Positions 1 to 7,758 of a stretch of 64,000 bases of DNA are shown one piece after another. The position numbers were made by a program, and so were the translations under genes. Numbering within the stretch: the stretch's first letter is position 1; each line of letters opens with the position of its first letter. Origin of the DNA: DYJB01 sp963777165 (GTDB lineage: Bacteria > Chloroflexota > Anaerolineae > Anaerolineales > E44-bin32); contig CAVZPO010000027.1 of the NCBI GenBank assembly GCA_963777165.1, positions 186,001 to 250,000 of the forward strand, written 5' to 3'. The notes below the pieces were generated by a model. That model was not told the origin of the DNA and made no database searches. It saw nothing but the letters and a program-made list of their open reading frames with translations.

Positions 1-1291
1 TCGGATCGATGCGCACGCGCTCGATCGCCCCCGGCGCGGCCCTTTGCCCGTGCGTGATCTGTGCGCCCTCGAATGCCGGGCCGGTGGGGCTGGAGGCGCA
101 CAGCACCTTCTCCCTCCCGCCCAAGGACATCTCGGCGTTCGTCCCGACGTCGATCACCAGCCTCTGTTCGTCCTGCTGGTGCGGCGCCTCCGCCAGCAAC
201 ACCGCCACATGATCGGCTCCGACGTGTCCGGCGATGCAGGGCAGGATGTGGACGCGAGCCGCCGGGTGGAACTCCAGCCCCAGGTCGCGCGCCGCAAGAT
301 CGATCGGATCGGAAGTCGCCAGGGCAAAGGGCGTCCCGCCGAGCTCGACGGGGTCGATTCCCAGCAGCAGGTGCTGCATGACGGTGTTGCCCACCAGCAC
401 GGCGTCGAGGATCGCCGCCGGCGTGAGCCCGACACGGCGCGTCGCCTGTTCGGCCAGCTCGTTCACGGCGCGCACGATCGCGCGATGCATGCGTTCGACG
501 CCCTGCGGCTCGGACATGCCGTAGCTCACCCGGCTCATCAGGTCCTCGCCGTAGCGCACCTGCGGGTTCATCATCGACTCGGTCGCCAGCACGGCTCCCG
601 TGCGCAAGTCGCACAGGTGCGCCACGACGGTCGTCGAGCCGACGTCGACCGCCAGGCCGTGGATGCCCTCCACGTAGCCGGGCTCGACGCGCTGGACGAG
701 GCGATCCTTCCACAGCGTGACCGTCACCGCCCAGCGCCCCTTGCGCAGCGCGCGCTGGAGGTTTCGGAGCGGCTCCATTTCAATACGCAGGTCGTTCAGC
801 TTCCACTGCTCGGAAAGCGCCGCCTGCAGCCTCTGCCAATCGCCGCGCGGGTCGTCGATCTGCGCCGGCGCCACCTCGACGTAGACCTGCCGCACGGCCG
901 GATCGACGGTGATCACCCGGTCGGTGGCAGCCTTGGCGATGATCTGTTTGCGTGCCTGGCTCTCCTCCGGCACGCTGACCAGCAGATCACCGGTCACCTG
1001 CGCCGCGCACGCCAGCCGCCGATCGCGAATCCCGTGCACCTCACAATACTCGCGCTCGACTTCCCCGACGGCGGAGAGATGATCCTCGCTCGAGTCGATC
1101 CCGTGCTTCGGAAAGCGGCCGGTCTCAACGACCACCTGGCACTTGCCGCAGGTCTGCCGGCCGCCGCAGATCGACTCGATTTCGACCCCCAGCCCGCGCG
1201 CCGCCTCCAGCAGGCTGGCGCCGGTGGGAACCCGGCCGCGCCTGCCGGATGGCAACAACACCAGCTGCGGATCGTCGCGTTCGGCGCTCAT
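1..1291 (-). CDS. RamA-like corrinoid activase, 2Fe-2S plus ASKHA ATPase (3' end cut by window)
   Basis: Proteins of this family use ATP and an N-terminal 2Fe-2S cluster to reduce inactive Co(II) corrinoid proteins back to Co(I) in methyl-transfer systems. Seen: C42, C48, C51 and C95 form the C-x5-C-x2-C...C pattern of a plant-type 2Fe-2S ferredoxin domain (residues 1-110). From about residue 220 there is an actin/Hsp70-like ATPase region with DVGSTTVV and IDVGTNAEM phosphate-binding motifs. The ATG at 1291 has a TGA three codons upstream in the same frame, so it is the first possible start. The gene runs off the left edge after 430 codons; family members are usually 600 or more residues long. 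It is the last visible gene of the GntR-MttB-EamA cluster, which supports a role in reactivating the corrinoid partner of the MttB protein. The family call is solid; the physiological substrate is inferred. Confidence 0.88.
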   Translation of the reverse strand, partial: MSAERDDPQLVLLPSGRRGRVPTGASLLEAARGLGVEIESICGGRQTCGKCQVVVETGRFPKHGIDSSEDHLSAVGEVEREYCEVHGIRDRRLACAAQVTGDLLVSVPEESQARKQIIAKAATDRVITVDPAVRQVYVEVAPAQIDDPRGDWQRLQAALSEQWKLNDLRIEMEPLRNLQRALRKGRWAVTVTLWKDRLVQRVEPGYVEGIHGLAVDVGSTTVVAHLCDLRTGAVLATESMMNPQVRYGEDLMSRVSYGMSEPQGVERMHRAIVRAVNELAEQATRRVGLTPAAILDAVLVGNTVMQHLLLGIDPVELGGTPFALATSDPIDLAARDLGLEFHPAARVHILPCIAGHVGADHVAVLLAEAPHQQDEQRLVIDVGTNAEMSLGGREKVLCASSPTGPAFEGAQITHGQRAAPGAIERVRIDP

Positions 1292-1357
1292 AGTCGCTCA
1301 GACTCTTCTCCAGCGCCGCGTCTGCGCGGCGCACAGCGTCGATCGGCTCCCGGCCCG

Positions 1358-2224
1358 TCATCCCAACAATCCGATGGTAGCGATCCCCGCGGCCACCAGC
1401 GCCGCGCCCAGCAAGCGCATCGGACCGCTGCTTTCCTTCAACACCAGCACGCCGTAGGCCGCTCCCAGCACGACGCTGAACTCGCGAATCGCGCCGGCAT
1501 ACGACGCCGGCGTCCCGCGCGCCATGGCGAACAACACCAACGCATAGGCGCTCAGCGAGGTAAAGCCGGCCACCACCGTCCAACCTCTGGAGTAGCGCCA
1601 TTCGGCGCGGAGTCCGCTCCACCCCACCTCGCGCAACGTGAATGGCGTGAGCATCACCACGCTCCACCACAGTGCCAGGTAGGTGTAGAGCAGCGGCGTG
1701 ACGTAGCCGATGCCGACCTTGTCGATGATCGTATAGAAGGAGATGCACGCTCCGGCGCCCAGCGCCCAGCGCGACGAAGGCAGGCGCAGGGAGCGCAGCG
1801 GCTCTTTCCAACCGCCCAGATGCGGCAGGTTGACGACGTAAAGACCCAGGACGATCGTCAGCACACCCAGCGCCCCGCCCCAGGTGAGCGGCTCGCGCAG
1901 CAGCAAGACCGACCAAATCAGCAGCAGCGCCGGGCCGGCGCCGCGCGACAGTGGGTAGACGATCGACAGATCGGCGCCGTGGTAGGCCTTGGCGATGGCG
2001 TAGTAGTAGCCGGCCTCGAACACGGCGCTTCCGATCAGCAGCGCCCAGCCCTGCCAGGGGATCGGCTGCCAGGCGAAGATCAGCACCGGCGCGAACAGCA
2101 CGCCGCTGAACAACAGCATCCACCAGACGAAGGCCGTCCGGTCGCGACTGCGCTTGAGCGCGATGTGGGTCACGACGTGAATGAACGCCGAACCCAACAG
2201 GATCAGCAGACCGGCGAGCGTCAT
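1358..2224 (-). CDS. EamA/DMT-family permease
   Basis: A 288-residue polytopic membrane protein with about ten hydrophobic segments in two homologous halves, the usual size and layout of EamA (drug/metabolite transporter) permeases. The start ATG at 2224 has GAGG about ten bases upstream. It lies 49 bp downstream of the MttB-family gene and 66 bp upstream of the corrinoid activase, all on the minus strand. A role in moving the methylated substrate or its product is therefore plausible, but the sequence does not show the substrate. EamA proteins carry very diverse cargo. Confidence 0.85.
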   Translation of the reverse strand: MTLAGLLILLGSAFIHVVTHIALKRSRDRTAFVWWMLLFSGVLFAPVLIFAWQPIPWQGWALLIGSAVFEAGYYYAIAKAYHGADLSIVYPLSRGAGPALLLIWSVLLLREPLTWGGALGVLTIVLGLYVVNLPHLGGWKEPLRSLRLPSSRWALGAGACISFYTIIDKVGIGYVTPLLYTYLALWWSVVMLTPFTLREVGWSGLRAEWRYSRGWTVVAGFTSLSAYALVLFAMARGTPASYAGAIREFSVVLGAAYGVLVLKESSGPMRLLGAALVAAGIATIGLLG

Positions 2225-2273
2225 GCGCCATTCGCCTCACGTCCCGGCCGCCGCCTGTCGTCGAAGGGGAGCC

Positions 2274-3794
2274 TCATGCCTCACCCTCCGTCGCCCGGCG
2301 CCGGCGCTCGCCGCGCTCACGCCGCCCGGCCGCCGGTGCGGGGCGCGTCCAACCTGCCGGCGGCACCGAGTCGCCGCGGACCAGGCCGGGGAAGGCGGCA
2401 TGCACGCGGGCATCCACCTCGGGCGAGAAGACGGCCGGATTGTCCTGGGTCAGCAAGTCGCGGGCGCGCCGCATCGCGTGCGCCTGCGAATCCAGGCTGC
2501 CCTTCTCGATCCACTGCTGCCGCCCCTCGCGGTCGGCGACGTCCGGCAGGAGGGCGGCGGTCTTCATCCGTTCGAGCGTATGCGGGTGATCCATGAACAT
2601 TCCGCCCGGCCCCACCTGGGCGATCAGGTCGAGGGCCAGGTTGGACTCGCTGAACTCCAAGCCGCGCTGGATGCGCTTGAGCATCAACGCGATCTCGTCG
2701 TCGATCACCGCCTTGGCGAAATCAAATGCCATCAGCGAGTCGAGCAGCCCGGTGATGTTGAACATCTGCACCCCGCCGAGCAGCCCGGCCACGGCCGACA
2801 TCCCCGTCTCGTATCCCGACTGGGCGTCGTTGACCTTGGCGTTGGTCAGGCCGATGTAGCCGCCGTTGGGGACGTTGTAGTACATCGCCATCTGGGCGAA
2901 GGCGATGAACAGGATGCCGGTCTCGATCCCCCCGGGCGCATAGGCCCCGGTGCGCATGTCACCGACCGTCGGCAGGGTGGCATAGATCGTCGGCTTGCCG
3001 CGGCGGACCATTTGCTCCAACACTGCCGCCGCCAGAAACTCGGCGTTGCCCTGCGCCAGCGTTCCGGCCAGCGTGATCGGCGAGGTCAGGCCGGCGTTGG
3101 GAACGATGGTCGGATAGCACGGCAGGTCGCGCTCGGTGTAGAAGATCAGCGCCGCCACCGAGTCGAAGTCCATCGTCAACGGCGATACCACCGGGCAGTA
3201 GTGATGGGTCACAAAGGGCTGCTGGCGGTAGGCGGCCTCGCTCCCGGCGATGGTGAAGAGCAGCTTGAGGATCCTCTCGAAATCCTCCGGCGGTCCGCTC
3301 CCCCGCACCGGCTTGACGGTGTTCTTCAGCGCGGCGTAGAAGCGCGTCACGCTGAACAGTCCCGGCGGGGCATCCTCGGCCAGGGTCGAGATCGAGAAGA
3401 CGTCGTGACCGGGAAGGGCGTTCACCAGGTGGGCGATGCGCGCCAGGTCCTCGGACGTCGCCCTCCGCTCCTGGCCGTTCAGCGGGTCGAGGATGTTGGG
3501 AGCCGAACTGCCGGTGACGATGACCGGCGTGTCCCCCGGCAGCGTCTTGTCGAGTTTCGGATCGCGGGCGTAGAAGGTGAAGGTCGGAGGGATCGAGGCG
3601 CGGAAGTCCTCCACCACGTCGCGCGGGAAACGGACGATCAGCGTCGCCTCGTCCACGGCGCAGCCGCCGCGGCCGAGGATCTGGCGCGCCTGCGGGTTGC
3701 GCACCAGCAAACCCACCTTCTCGAGGATCTCCAGCGACGCCTGGTGCACACGGATCACCTGCTCCGGGGTGAGGACGGTTGCGAAGTTCTGCAT
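2274..3794 (-). CDS. MttB-family methyltransferase without pyrrolysine
   Basis: The 506-residue product matches the trimethylamine:corrinoid methyltransferase (MttB) superfamily: an N-terminal helical region, a TIM-barrel core with the GLTNAKVNDAQSGYE region, and about the expected length (near 495). Classical MttB reads an in-frame amber codon as pyrrolysine. Here the frame is uninterrupted, so it belongs with the pyrrolysine-free homologues, some of which (MtgB) demethylate glycine betaine. The predicted reaction is transfer of a methyl group from a quaternary amine to a corrinoid protein. The start ATG at 3794 has GAGG upstream. It is flanked by a GntR regulator, an EamA permease and a RamA-like activase, a coherent methylotrophic cluster. 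No corrinoid protein gene is present inside the window. The C-terminal 25 residues are unusually Arg/Glu rich. The exact substrate is unknown. Confidence 0.88.
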   Translation of the reverse strand: MQNFATVLTPEQVIRVHQASLEILEKVGLLVRNPQARQILGRGGCAVDEATLIVRFPRDVVEDFRASIPPTFTFYARDPKLDKTLPGDTPVIVTGSSAPNILDPLNGQERRATSEDLARIAHLVNALPGHDVFSISTLAEDAPPGLFSVTRFYAALKNTVKPVRGSGPPEDFERILKLLFTIAGSEAAYRQQPFVTHHYCPVVSPLTMDFDSVAALIFYTERDLPCYPTIVPNAGLTSPITLAGTLAQGNAEFLAAAVLEQMVRRGKPTIYATLPTVGDMRTGAYAPGGIETGILFIAFAQMAMYYNVPNGGYIGLTNAKVNDAQSGYETGMSAVAGLLGGVQMFNITGLLDSLMAFDFAKAVIDDEIALMLKRIQRGLEFSESNLALDLIAQVGPGGMFMDHPHTLERMKTAALLPDVADREGRQQWIEKGSLDSQAHAMRRARDLLTQDNPAVFSPEVDARVHAAFPGLVRGDSVPPAGWTRPAPAAGRRERGERRRRATEGEA

Positions 3795-3880
3795 GGTTCG
3801 ACCTCGTGCGAAGGTGTCGGGCCCCTGGCCGTGCCGTGTGCGCCGCCGGGCCCCGCGGCCGCGGCGCAGCCTGTTGCCCC

Positions 3881-4663
3881 TCAGGCTTCGAGGGGGGCGA
3901 TTTCCGTCACAAAGCGAAACCGGTCGCCGCGATACAGATCGCGCCCGTGCTCCACCGGCTGGTCGTCCTGGTCGTACGCCAGTCGGCGTTCCAGCATCAG
4001 CGGCGCCCCCGGGTTGACGCCCAATAGCTCGGCCTCGAACTCGCTGGCGATCACCGGTTCGAGCGATTGTCTCGCCCGGCGGATGCTCACGCCATACTCG
4101 GTTTCCATCACCTCGTACATTGAGCGGTGGTCAAGGTCGAACCGGCGCAGATCCGGAAACCGGCGCACCGACATCACGTAGTGCTCCAGCATCACCGGGA
4201 TGTCGTTCAGCAGACGCAGGCGCAGCAGGTCGTACACCGGCGCCTGGAGCGGCAGGTGCAGCACCGCGGCCAGCGAGGCCTCCACCGGACGTTCTTCCGC
4301 ACGGACAAGGCGCGCACCCGGCGAGAAGCCGCGGCGCTCCATGCCCCGCGTGAAGGAGATCAGCCGTCCAGCCTGGCGCTCGATCTTCGGGTCGGCCACG
4401 AATGTCCCGCTGCCCTGACGCCGGATCAACAGCCCCTGCGACTCGAGCACTCGCAGCGCACGGCGCAGCGTCAACCGGTTGACGCCCAGCCCTTCACTGA
4501 GTTCACGCTCGGGGGGCAGGCGGTCTCCAGCCTGCAATCGCCCGGACTCAATCCGATCGAGCAGGCTCTCGGCGATTTGGACATAGAGGGGGACATCAGT
4601 CGTCTGCCGATCGATCGGCCGGTCGATTGGCAGCGTCAGAATGCGATCAGGGGAGACACTCAT
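3881..4663 (-). CDS. GntR-family regulator, HutC type (UTRA domain)
   Basis: A 260-residue transcription factor: an N-terminal GntR winged helix (about residues 20-90, with LPPERELSEGLGVNRLTLRR) followed by a UTRA small-molecule binding domain (about 105-250). HutC-type members usually repress a neighbouring catabolic operon and release DNA when they bind its substrate. It is the first gene of a minus-strand run leading into mttB-like, EamA and activase genes, with an 86-bp gap to the next. A pair of GTATACCA repeats lies 27 bp before its start codon, which suggests autoregulation. The effector may be the methylated amine handled by the cluster; this is inference. Confidence 0.9.
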   Translation of the reverse strand: MSVSPDRILTLPIDRPIDRQTTDVPLYVQIAESLLDRIESGRLQAGDRLPPERELSEGLGVNRLTLRRALRVLESQGLLIRRQGSGTFVADPKIERQAGRLISFTRGMERRGFSPGARLVRAEERPVEASLAAVLHLPLQAPVYDLLRLRLLNDIPVMLEHYVMSVRRFPDLRRFDLDHRSMYEVMETEYGVSIRRARQSLEPVIASEFEAELLGVNPGAPLMLERRLAYDQDDQPVEHGRDLYRGDRFRFVTEIAPLEA

Positions 4664-4689
4664 ACCGCAAGCTCTGGCCTAGGCACGAA

Positions 4690-4712
4690 TGGTGTATACC
4701 ATTAGTATACCA
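4690..4712. promoter_or_regulatory. Probable GntR/HutC operator
   Basis: The sequence holds TGGTGTATACCA at 4690-4701, whose TGGT/ACCA arms resemble known HutC/DasR-type half-sites, and a second GTATACCA at 4705-4712. The two GTATACCA units start 11 bp apart, one helical turn. The site sits 27 bp upstream of the GntR start codon, so it probably mediates autoregulation of the minus-strand cluster. Binding is inferred. Confidence 0.55.
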
Positions 4713-4894
4713 CACCTCTGGCTGGCCAGTCAAACGCCCTGAGCGAAGGCAATGGAGGTGAGGAGACACCGCACAGGCTGAAGCCTGCGGCTGACCGGCG
4801 TCTGAGTCGGGTTTCTCACACACGGGGAGTGGGGGTCGCGGGGCACGACACCGTGGCCCTAAGGCTACACCCCGTCTCAACCGACAAATCACTT

Positions 4895-4921
4895 CCCCGC
4901 CGCCGGATACCGGCGGCGGGG
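4895..4921 (-). terminator. Hairpin terminator after ABC importer operon
   Basis: A perfect 12-bp G/C stem with a 3-nt ATA loop lies 41 bp past the stop codon of the importer ATPase gene. On the minus strand it is followed by only a weak T-rich stretch. It probably ends or stabilises the importer transcript. The rest of 4664-4962 holds only the GntR operator upstream and no credible gene. Confidence 0.5.
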
Positions 4922-4962
4922 ACGGTGAATGTCACAAGCCCCTCGACTCGGGAGGGCGCCGG

Positions 4963-6012
4963 TCAGCCCATGACCCAGCAGCCGTGCGGGGGGAATGATA
5001 CGGTCAGGTTCTCTCCAACCTTGGGCAGGACCAGCTTGCGCTCGTTGAGCGCATCGAGCGTCACCACGGACTCCCCCAGCTTGAGATGCACGCGGACGAC
5101 CGATCCCAGGAAGGCGACCGACTCGACCTTGCCGGTCAGGCTGTTGTCGCCCTCGCGGACCCCCATGTGCAGTTCCTCCGGCCGCAGCATGACCAGGGCC
5201 TCGGTCGCCCCGGGCTTCACCAGCGCACTGGTCTTGAACTGCTGGTCGCCCAGCGCCAGCTTGCCCGCGCCGGCGTCCACCACCCGGCATCGCATCTGAT
5301 TGAGGGTTCCGACGAACGAAGCGACGAAGGCCGTCTTGGGGTAGTTGTAGATCTCGAACGGGGAGCCGATCTGCTCGATGTGCCCGGCGCTCATCACCAC
5401 CACGCGGTCGGAGAGCGTCAGCGCCTCCTCCTGATCGTGGGTGACGTAGATCGTGGTGATCCTGAGTTGTTGCTGGATGCGACGGATCTCGTAGCGCAGC
5501 TCGACGCGGATCTTGGCATCCAGTGCCGAGAGCGGCTCGTCGAGCAGGAGCACCTGCGGCGCGATCGCCAGCGCCCGGGCCAGAGCGACGCGCTGCTGCT
5601 GGCCGCCGGAGAGTTGGTAGGGAAAGCGGTCGCCAAGCTCCGGCATCCGGATCAGCCCAAGCATCTCCTTGATCCGCGCCGTGATCTCGTCCTTGGGTTT
5701 CTTGGCGATCTTCAAGCCGAAGCCGATGTTGTCCCCCACGGTCATATTGGGGAACAGTGCGTATGCCTGGAAGACCATGCCCACGTCGCGCTGGCTGGGC
5801 GCCTTCTCGGTGATGTCCTGCCCGTTCAGCACGATCCTGCCCGTGGTGGGCACCTCGAAGCCGGCGACCATGCGCAGTGTGGTCGTCTTGCCGCACCCGC
5901 TTGGGCCCAGGAAAGAGACCAGCTCGCCCTTTTCGATGTGCAGGTCGAAGTCCTGTACCGCCGCCGCGCCGGCGAAGGTCTTACTTGCATGGTTGATGTC
6001 CAGGAATGCCAT
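4963..6012 (-). CDS. ABC importer ATPase, PotA/FbpC type
   Basis: The 349-residue cytoplasmic ATPase energises the importer encoded just upstream. Walker A is GPSGCGKTT (about residues 36-44), the signature is LSGGQQQR (about 134-141), Walker B is LLLDEP and the H-loop lies in YVTHDQEEA. The C-terminal about 110 residues form a TOBE-type domain, as in spermidine/putrescine and iron ATPases. It is the last gene of a four-gene minus-strand operon, binding protein then two permeases then ATPase, with a 15-bp gap to the preceding permease. The substrate class (polyamine, iron or another small cation) cannot be fixed from the ATPase. Confidence 0.93.
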   Translation of the reverse strand: MAFLDINHASKTFAGAAAVQDFDLHIEKGELVSFLGPSGCGKTTTLRMVAGFEVPTTGRIVLNGQDITEKAPSQRDVGMVFQAYALFPNMTVGDNIGFGLKIAKKPKDEITARIKEMLGLIRMPELGDRFPYQLSGGQQQRVALARALAIAPQVLLLDEPLSALDAKIRVELRYEIRRIQQQLRITTIYVTHDQEEALTLSDRVVVMSAGHIEQIGSPFEIYNYPKTAFVASFVGTLNQMRCRVVDAGAGKLALGDQQFKTSALVKPGATEALVMLRPEELHMGVREGDNSLTGKVESVAFLGSVVRVHLKLGESVVTLDALNERKLVLPKVGENLTVSFPPHGCWVMG

Positions 6013-6027
6013 CGTTGCCTCGTTGTC

Positions 6028-6813
6028 CTAACGTGCGCCGCCGACTTGGATTTGCTGCCCGCGGGCGCCGCGGCCAACCCACTGGATCAGCATGATCGAG
6101 CCCCAGGTGATCAGGAAGCTCATCACCGACACCGCCTGTGGGGTGTAGGCGCGCATGGCGCCGATCTCCTCGATGTACGGGCCAAAGGCCGGCCAGCCCA
6201 TCAGGGCGGCGAAAGTAAACTCGCCCATCACAATGGCGAAGGTCAGGAAGATGCCGCTCAGGAGCGCCACGCGCAGGTTGGGAAAGATCACGTCCTTGAG
6301 GATCGTGCCCCACCCGGCGCCCAGGCTCTGGGCTGCCTCGGTCAGAGTGCGGATGTCGACGGCGCGCAACCCGCTGTCAACCGACCGGTACATGTAGGGC
6401 AGCGACAGCACCACGTAGCCCACAATCAGCGCCGCCGGGGTCGTGGTCAGAATCAGGGGTGGCCGCCCGTAGAGCCGGACCAGCCCGAATGTCAGGACGA
6501 CGGCCGGCACAACGAACGGCATCAGCGTGACGAACTCGACATACGGCCGGGCCTTGGGCAGCTTGAGCTGCACCCAGTAGGCGGTGGGCACGACCAGCAG
6601 AAGGCTGATGACAATCGTTACGACCGCCCACAGGAGCGAGTAGCCGAACGACTGGTAGAAACGCGGGTCCTGGAAGGCGACCCGGTAAGCTTCGAAGGTG
6701 TAGCGGCCCTTGATCATCCGCAGGCTGAATTCGAAGGTGGACAACAGCGGGATAAAGAAATACAGCATGCCCAGGATGAACCAGAACCAGGACCAGAGGG
6801 GGAACCGTCTCAT
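6028..6813 (-). CDS. ABC importer permease, PotC-like
   Basis: A 261-residue inner-membrane permease with about six transmembrane segments and a BPD_transp_1 EAA loop region (TEAAQSLGAGWGTILKDVIFP) that docks on the ATPase. The start at 6813 is chosen because ATG overlaps the stop of the upstream permease as ATGA, a typical translational coupling junction. The same frame stays open further upstream, but that would overlap the neighbouring gene heavily. It pairs with the PotB-like permease to form the transmembrane channel. Confidence 0.9.
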   Translation of the reverse strand: MRRFPLWSWFWFILGMLYFFIPLLSTFEFSLRMIKGRYTFEAYRVAFQDPRFYQSFGYSLLWAVVTIVISLLLVVPTAYWVQLKLPKARPYVEFVTLMPFVVPAVVLTFGLVRLYGRPPLILTTTPAALIVGYVVLSLPYMYRSVDSGLRAVDIRTLTEAAQSLGAGWGTILKDVIFPNLRVALLSGIFLTFAIVMGEFTFAALMGWPAFGPYIEEIGAMRAYTPQAVSVMSFLITWGSIMLIQWVGRGARGQQIQVGGAR

Positions 6814-7739
6814 CGCACCCACCTCGCCGCCCGCCGCTGGGACCAGATGTAGATCACCATTGAGAAGGACATGATCACGATCATGCCCAGCGCCATGGCG
6901 TTGCCCAGGCCGGGGTTGTAGAGCACATCGCCCTGGATCTGGGCGCCGATCACGATGGTCACCAGGTTGAGGAAGCTGCCGGTAAAGGCGTAGGCGGTGG
7001 CATAGGCGCCAAAGGAATTGCCGAAGAGCAAGATGGCGGTGCCCAGCAGCGTCGGCATCAGAATCGGCAGCGCCACATAGCGCCAGTAGTGAAAGGTGTT
7101 GCCTCCCAGGTTCTCGCACGCCTCGCGCCATTCACGCTTCAGCCCATCCAGCGCCGGCGCCATGATCAACACCATCAGCGGGAACTGGAAGTACATGTAG
7201 ACGATGCTCAGACCCCAGAAGTTGTAGATCGTGAAGCCGCCAGCGTGAATGTCGACGCCGGTCGCGGTTTCAATGATCCGCGTCACCAGCCCGGCGTTGC
7301 CCATCGTGGCCACGAAGGCGAAGGCCAGCGGGACGCCGGCGAAGTTCGAGGCCACGCCGGAGAAGGTCAACATGAACGAGCGGACCGCCTTGGGGAGACC
7401 GCCCATGGTCACGGCGTAGGCCAGCAGGAAGCCGAAGAAAGCCCCACCGAGCGCCGTTACCAGGCTGACTTGCAGGCTGAGCTTGTAGGCGTTCCGAATG
7501 TCGCTCTTCTGAAAGATGTCGAGGATGTTCTGGAACGTGAACGTGTGGTCGAGGCTCTCGAAGCTCCGCAGGAAGATGGAGACCGAGGGCAGAAACAGGA
7601 ACAGGAAGGCGAACAGGAAGAAGGGTGCAACCCCGACCCACGCCCACGAGAGAGGTTTGCGAGGGGGACGCGCCGGTGGCGCGTCCCCCTGGTCCTGTCG
7701 TGGGCCTGCGTCGGCGCGAGGGGCGCGCTCGACAGCCAC
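6810..7739 (-). CDS. ABC importer permease, PotB-like
   Basis: A 309-residue permease with six predicted membrane segments and an EAA loop (REACENLGGNTFHYWRYVALP). The first about 30 residues are a Pro/Arg-rich cytoplasmic extension before the first membrane helix. Its coding sequence contains a 13-bp perfect hairpin (7662-7690), and no alternative start codon lies between that hairpin and the first helix. The gene begins 19 bp after the binding-protein gene ends and overlaps the next permease by 4 bp, so all four importer genes are one operon. Confidence 0.9.
   Translation of the reverse strand: MAVERAPRADAGPRQDQGDAPPARPPRKPLSWAWVGVAPFFLFAFLFLFLPSVSIFLRSFESLDHTFTFQNILDIFQKSDIRNAYKLSLQVSLVTALGGAFFGFLLAYAVTMGGLPKAVRSFMLTFSGVASNFAGVPLAFAFVATMGNAGLVTRIIETATGVDIHAGGFTIYNFWGLSIVYMYFQFPLMVLIMAPALDGLKREWREACENLGGNTFHYWRYVALPILMPTLLGTAILLFGNSFGAYATAYAFTGSFLNLVTIVIGAQIQGDVLYNPGLGNAMALGMIVIMSFSMVIYIWSQRRAARWVR
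7662..7690 (-). repeat. Strong hairpin inside the 5' end of the PotB-like permease gene
   Basis: A perfect inverted repeat of 13 bp with a 3-nt loop (core GGGGGACGCGCC paired to GGCGCGTCCCCC). It starts about 70 bp downstream of the binding-protein stop codon and lies within the N-terminal permease codons. Hairpins between a binding-protein gene and its permeases often stabilise the upstream message and damp permease expression. Here it would do so from within coding sequence. Confidence 0.6.
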
Positions 7740-7758
7740 GATACGCTTCTCCTTGGAC

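Noticed and set aside
44..2596. A very long plus-strand open frame over the activase and EamA genes
   Set aside because: Its composition (Arg, His, Gln rich, no family motif) is that of the antisense of GC-rich genes; the minus strand has clear 2Fe-2S/ASKHA and EamA products.
2274..3794. Pyrrolysine-containing MttB
   Set aside because: There is no in-frame TAG; the frame is continuous over the whole family length.
2181..4181. Plus-strand 666-codon frame over the MttB and GntR genes
   Set aside because: Antisense shadow; minus-strand products are recognisable and full length.
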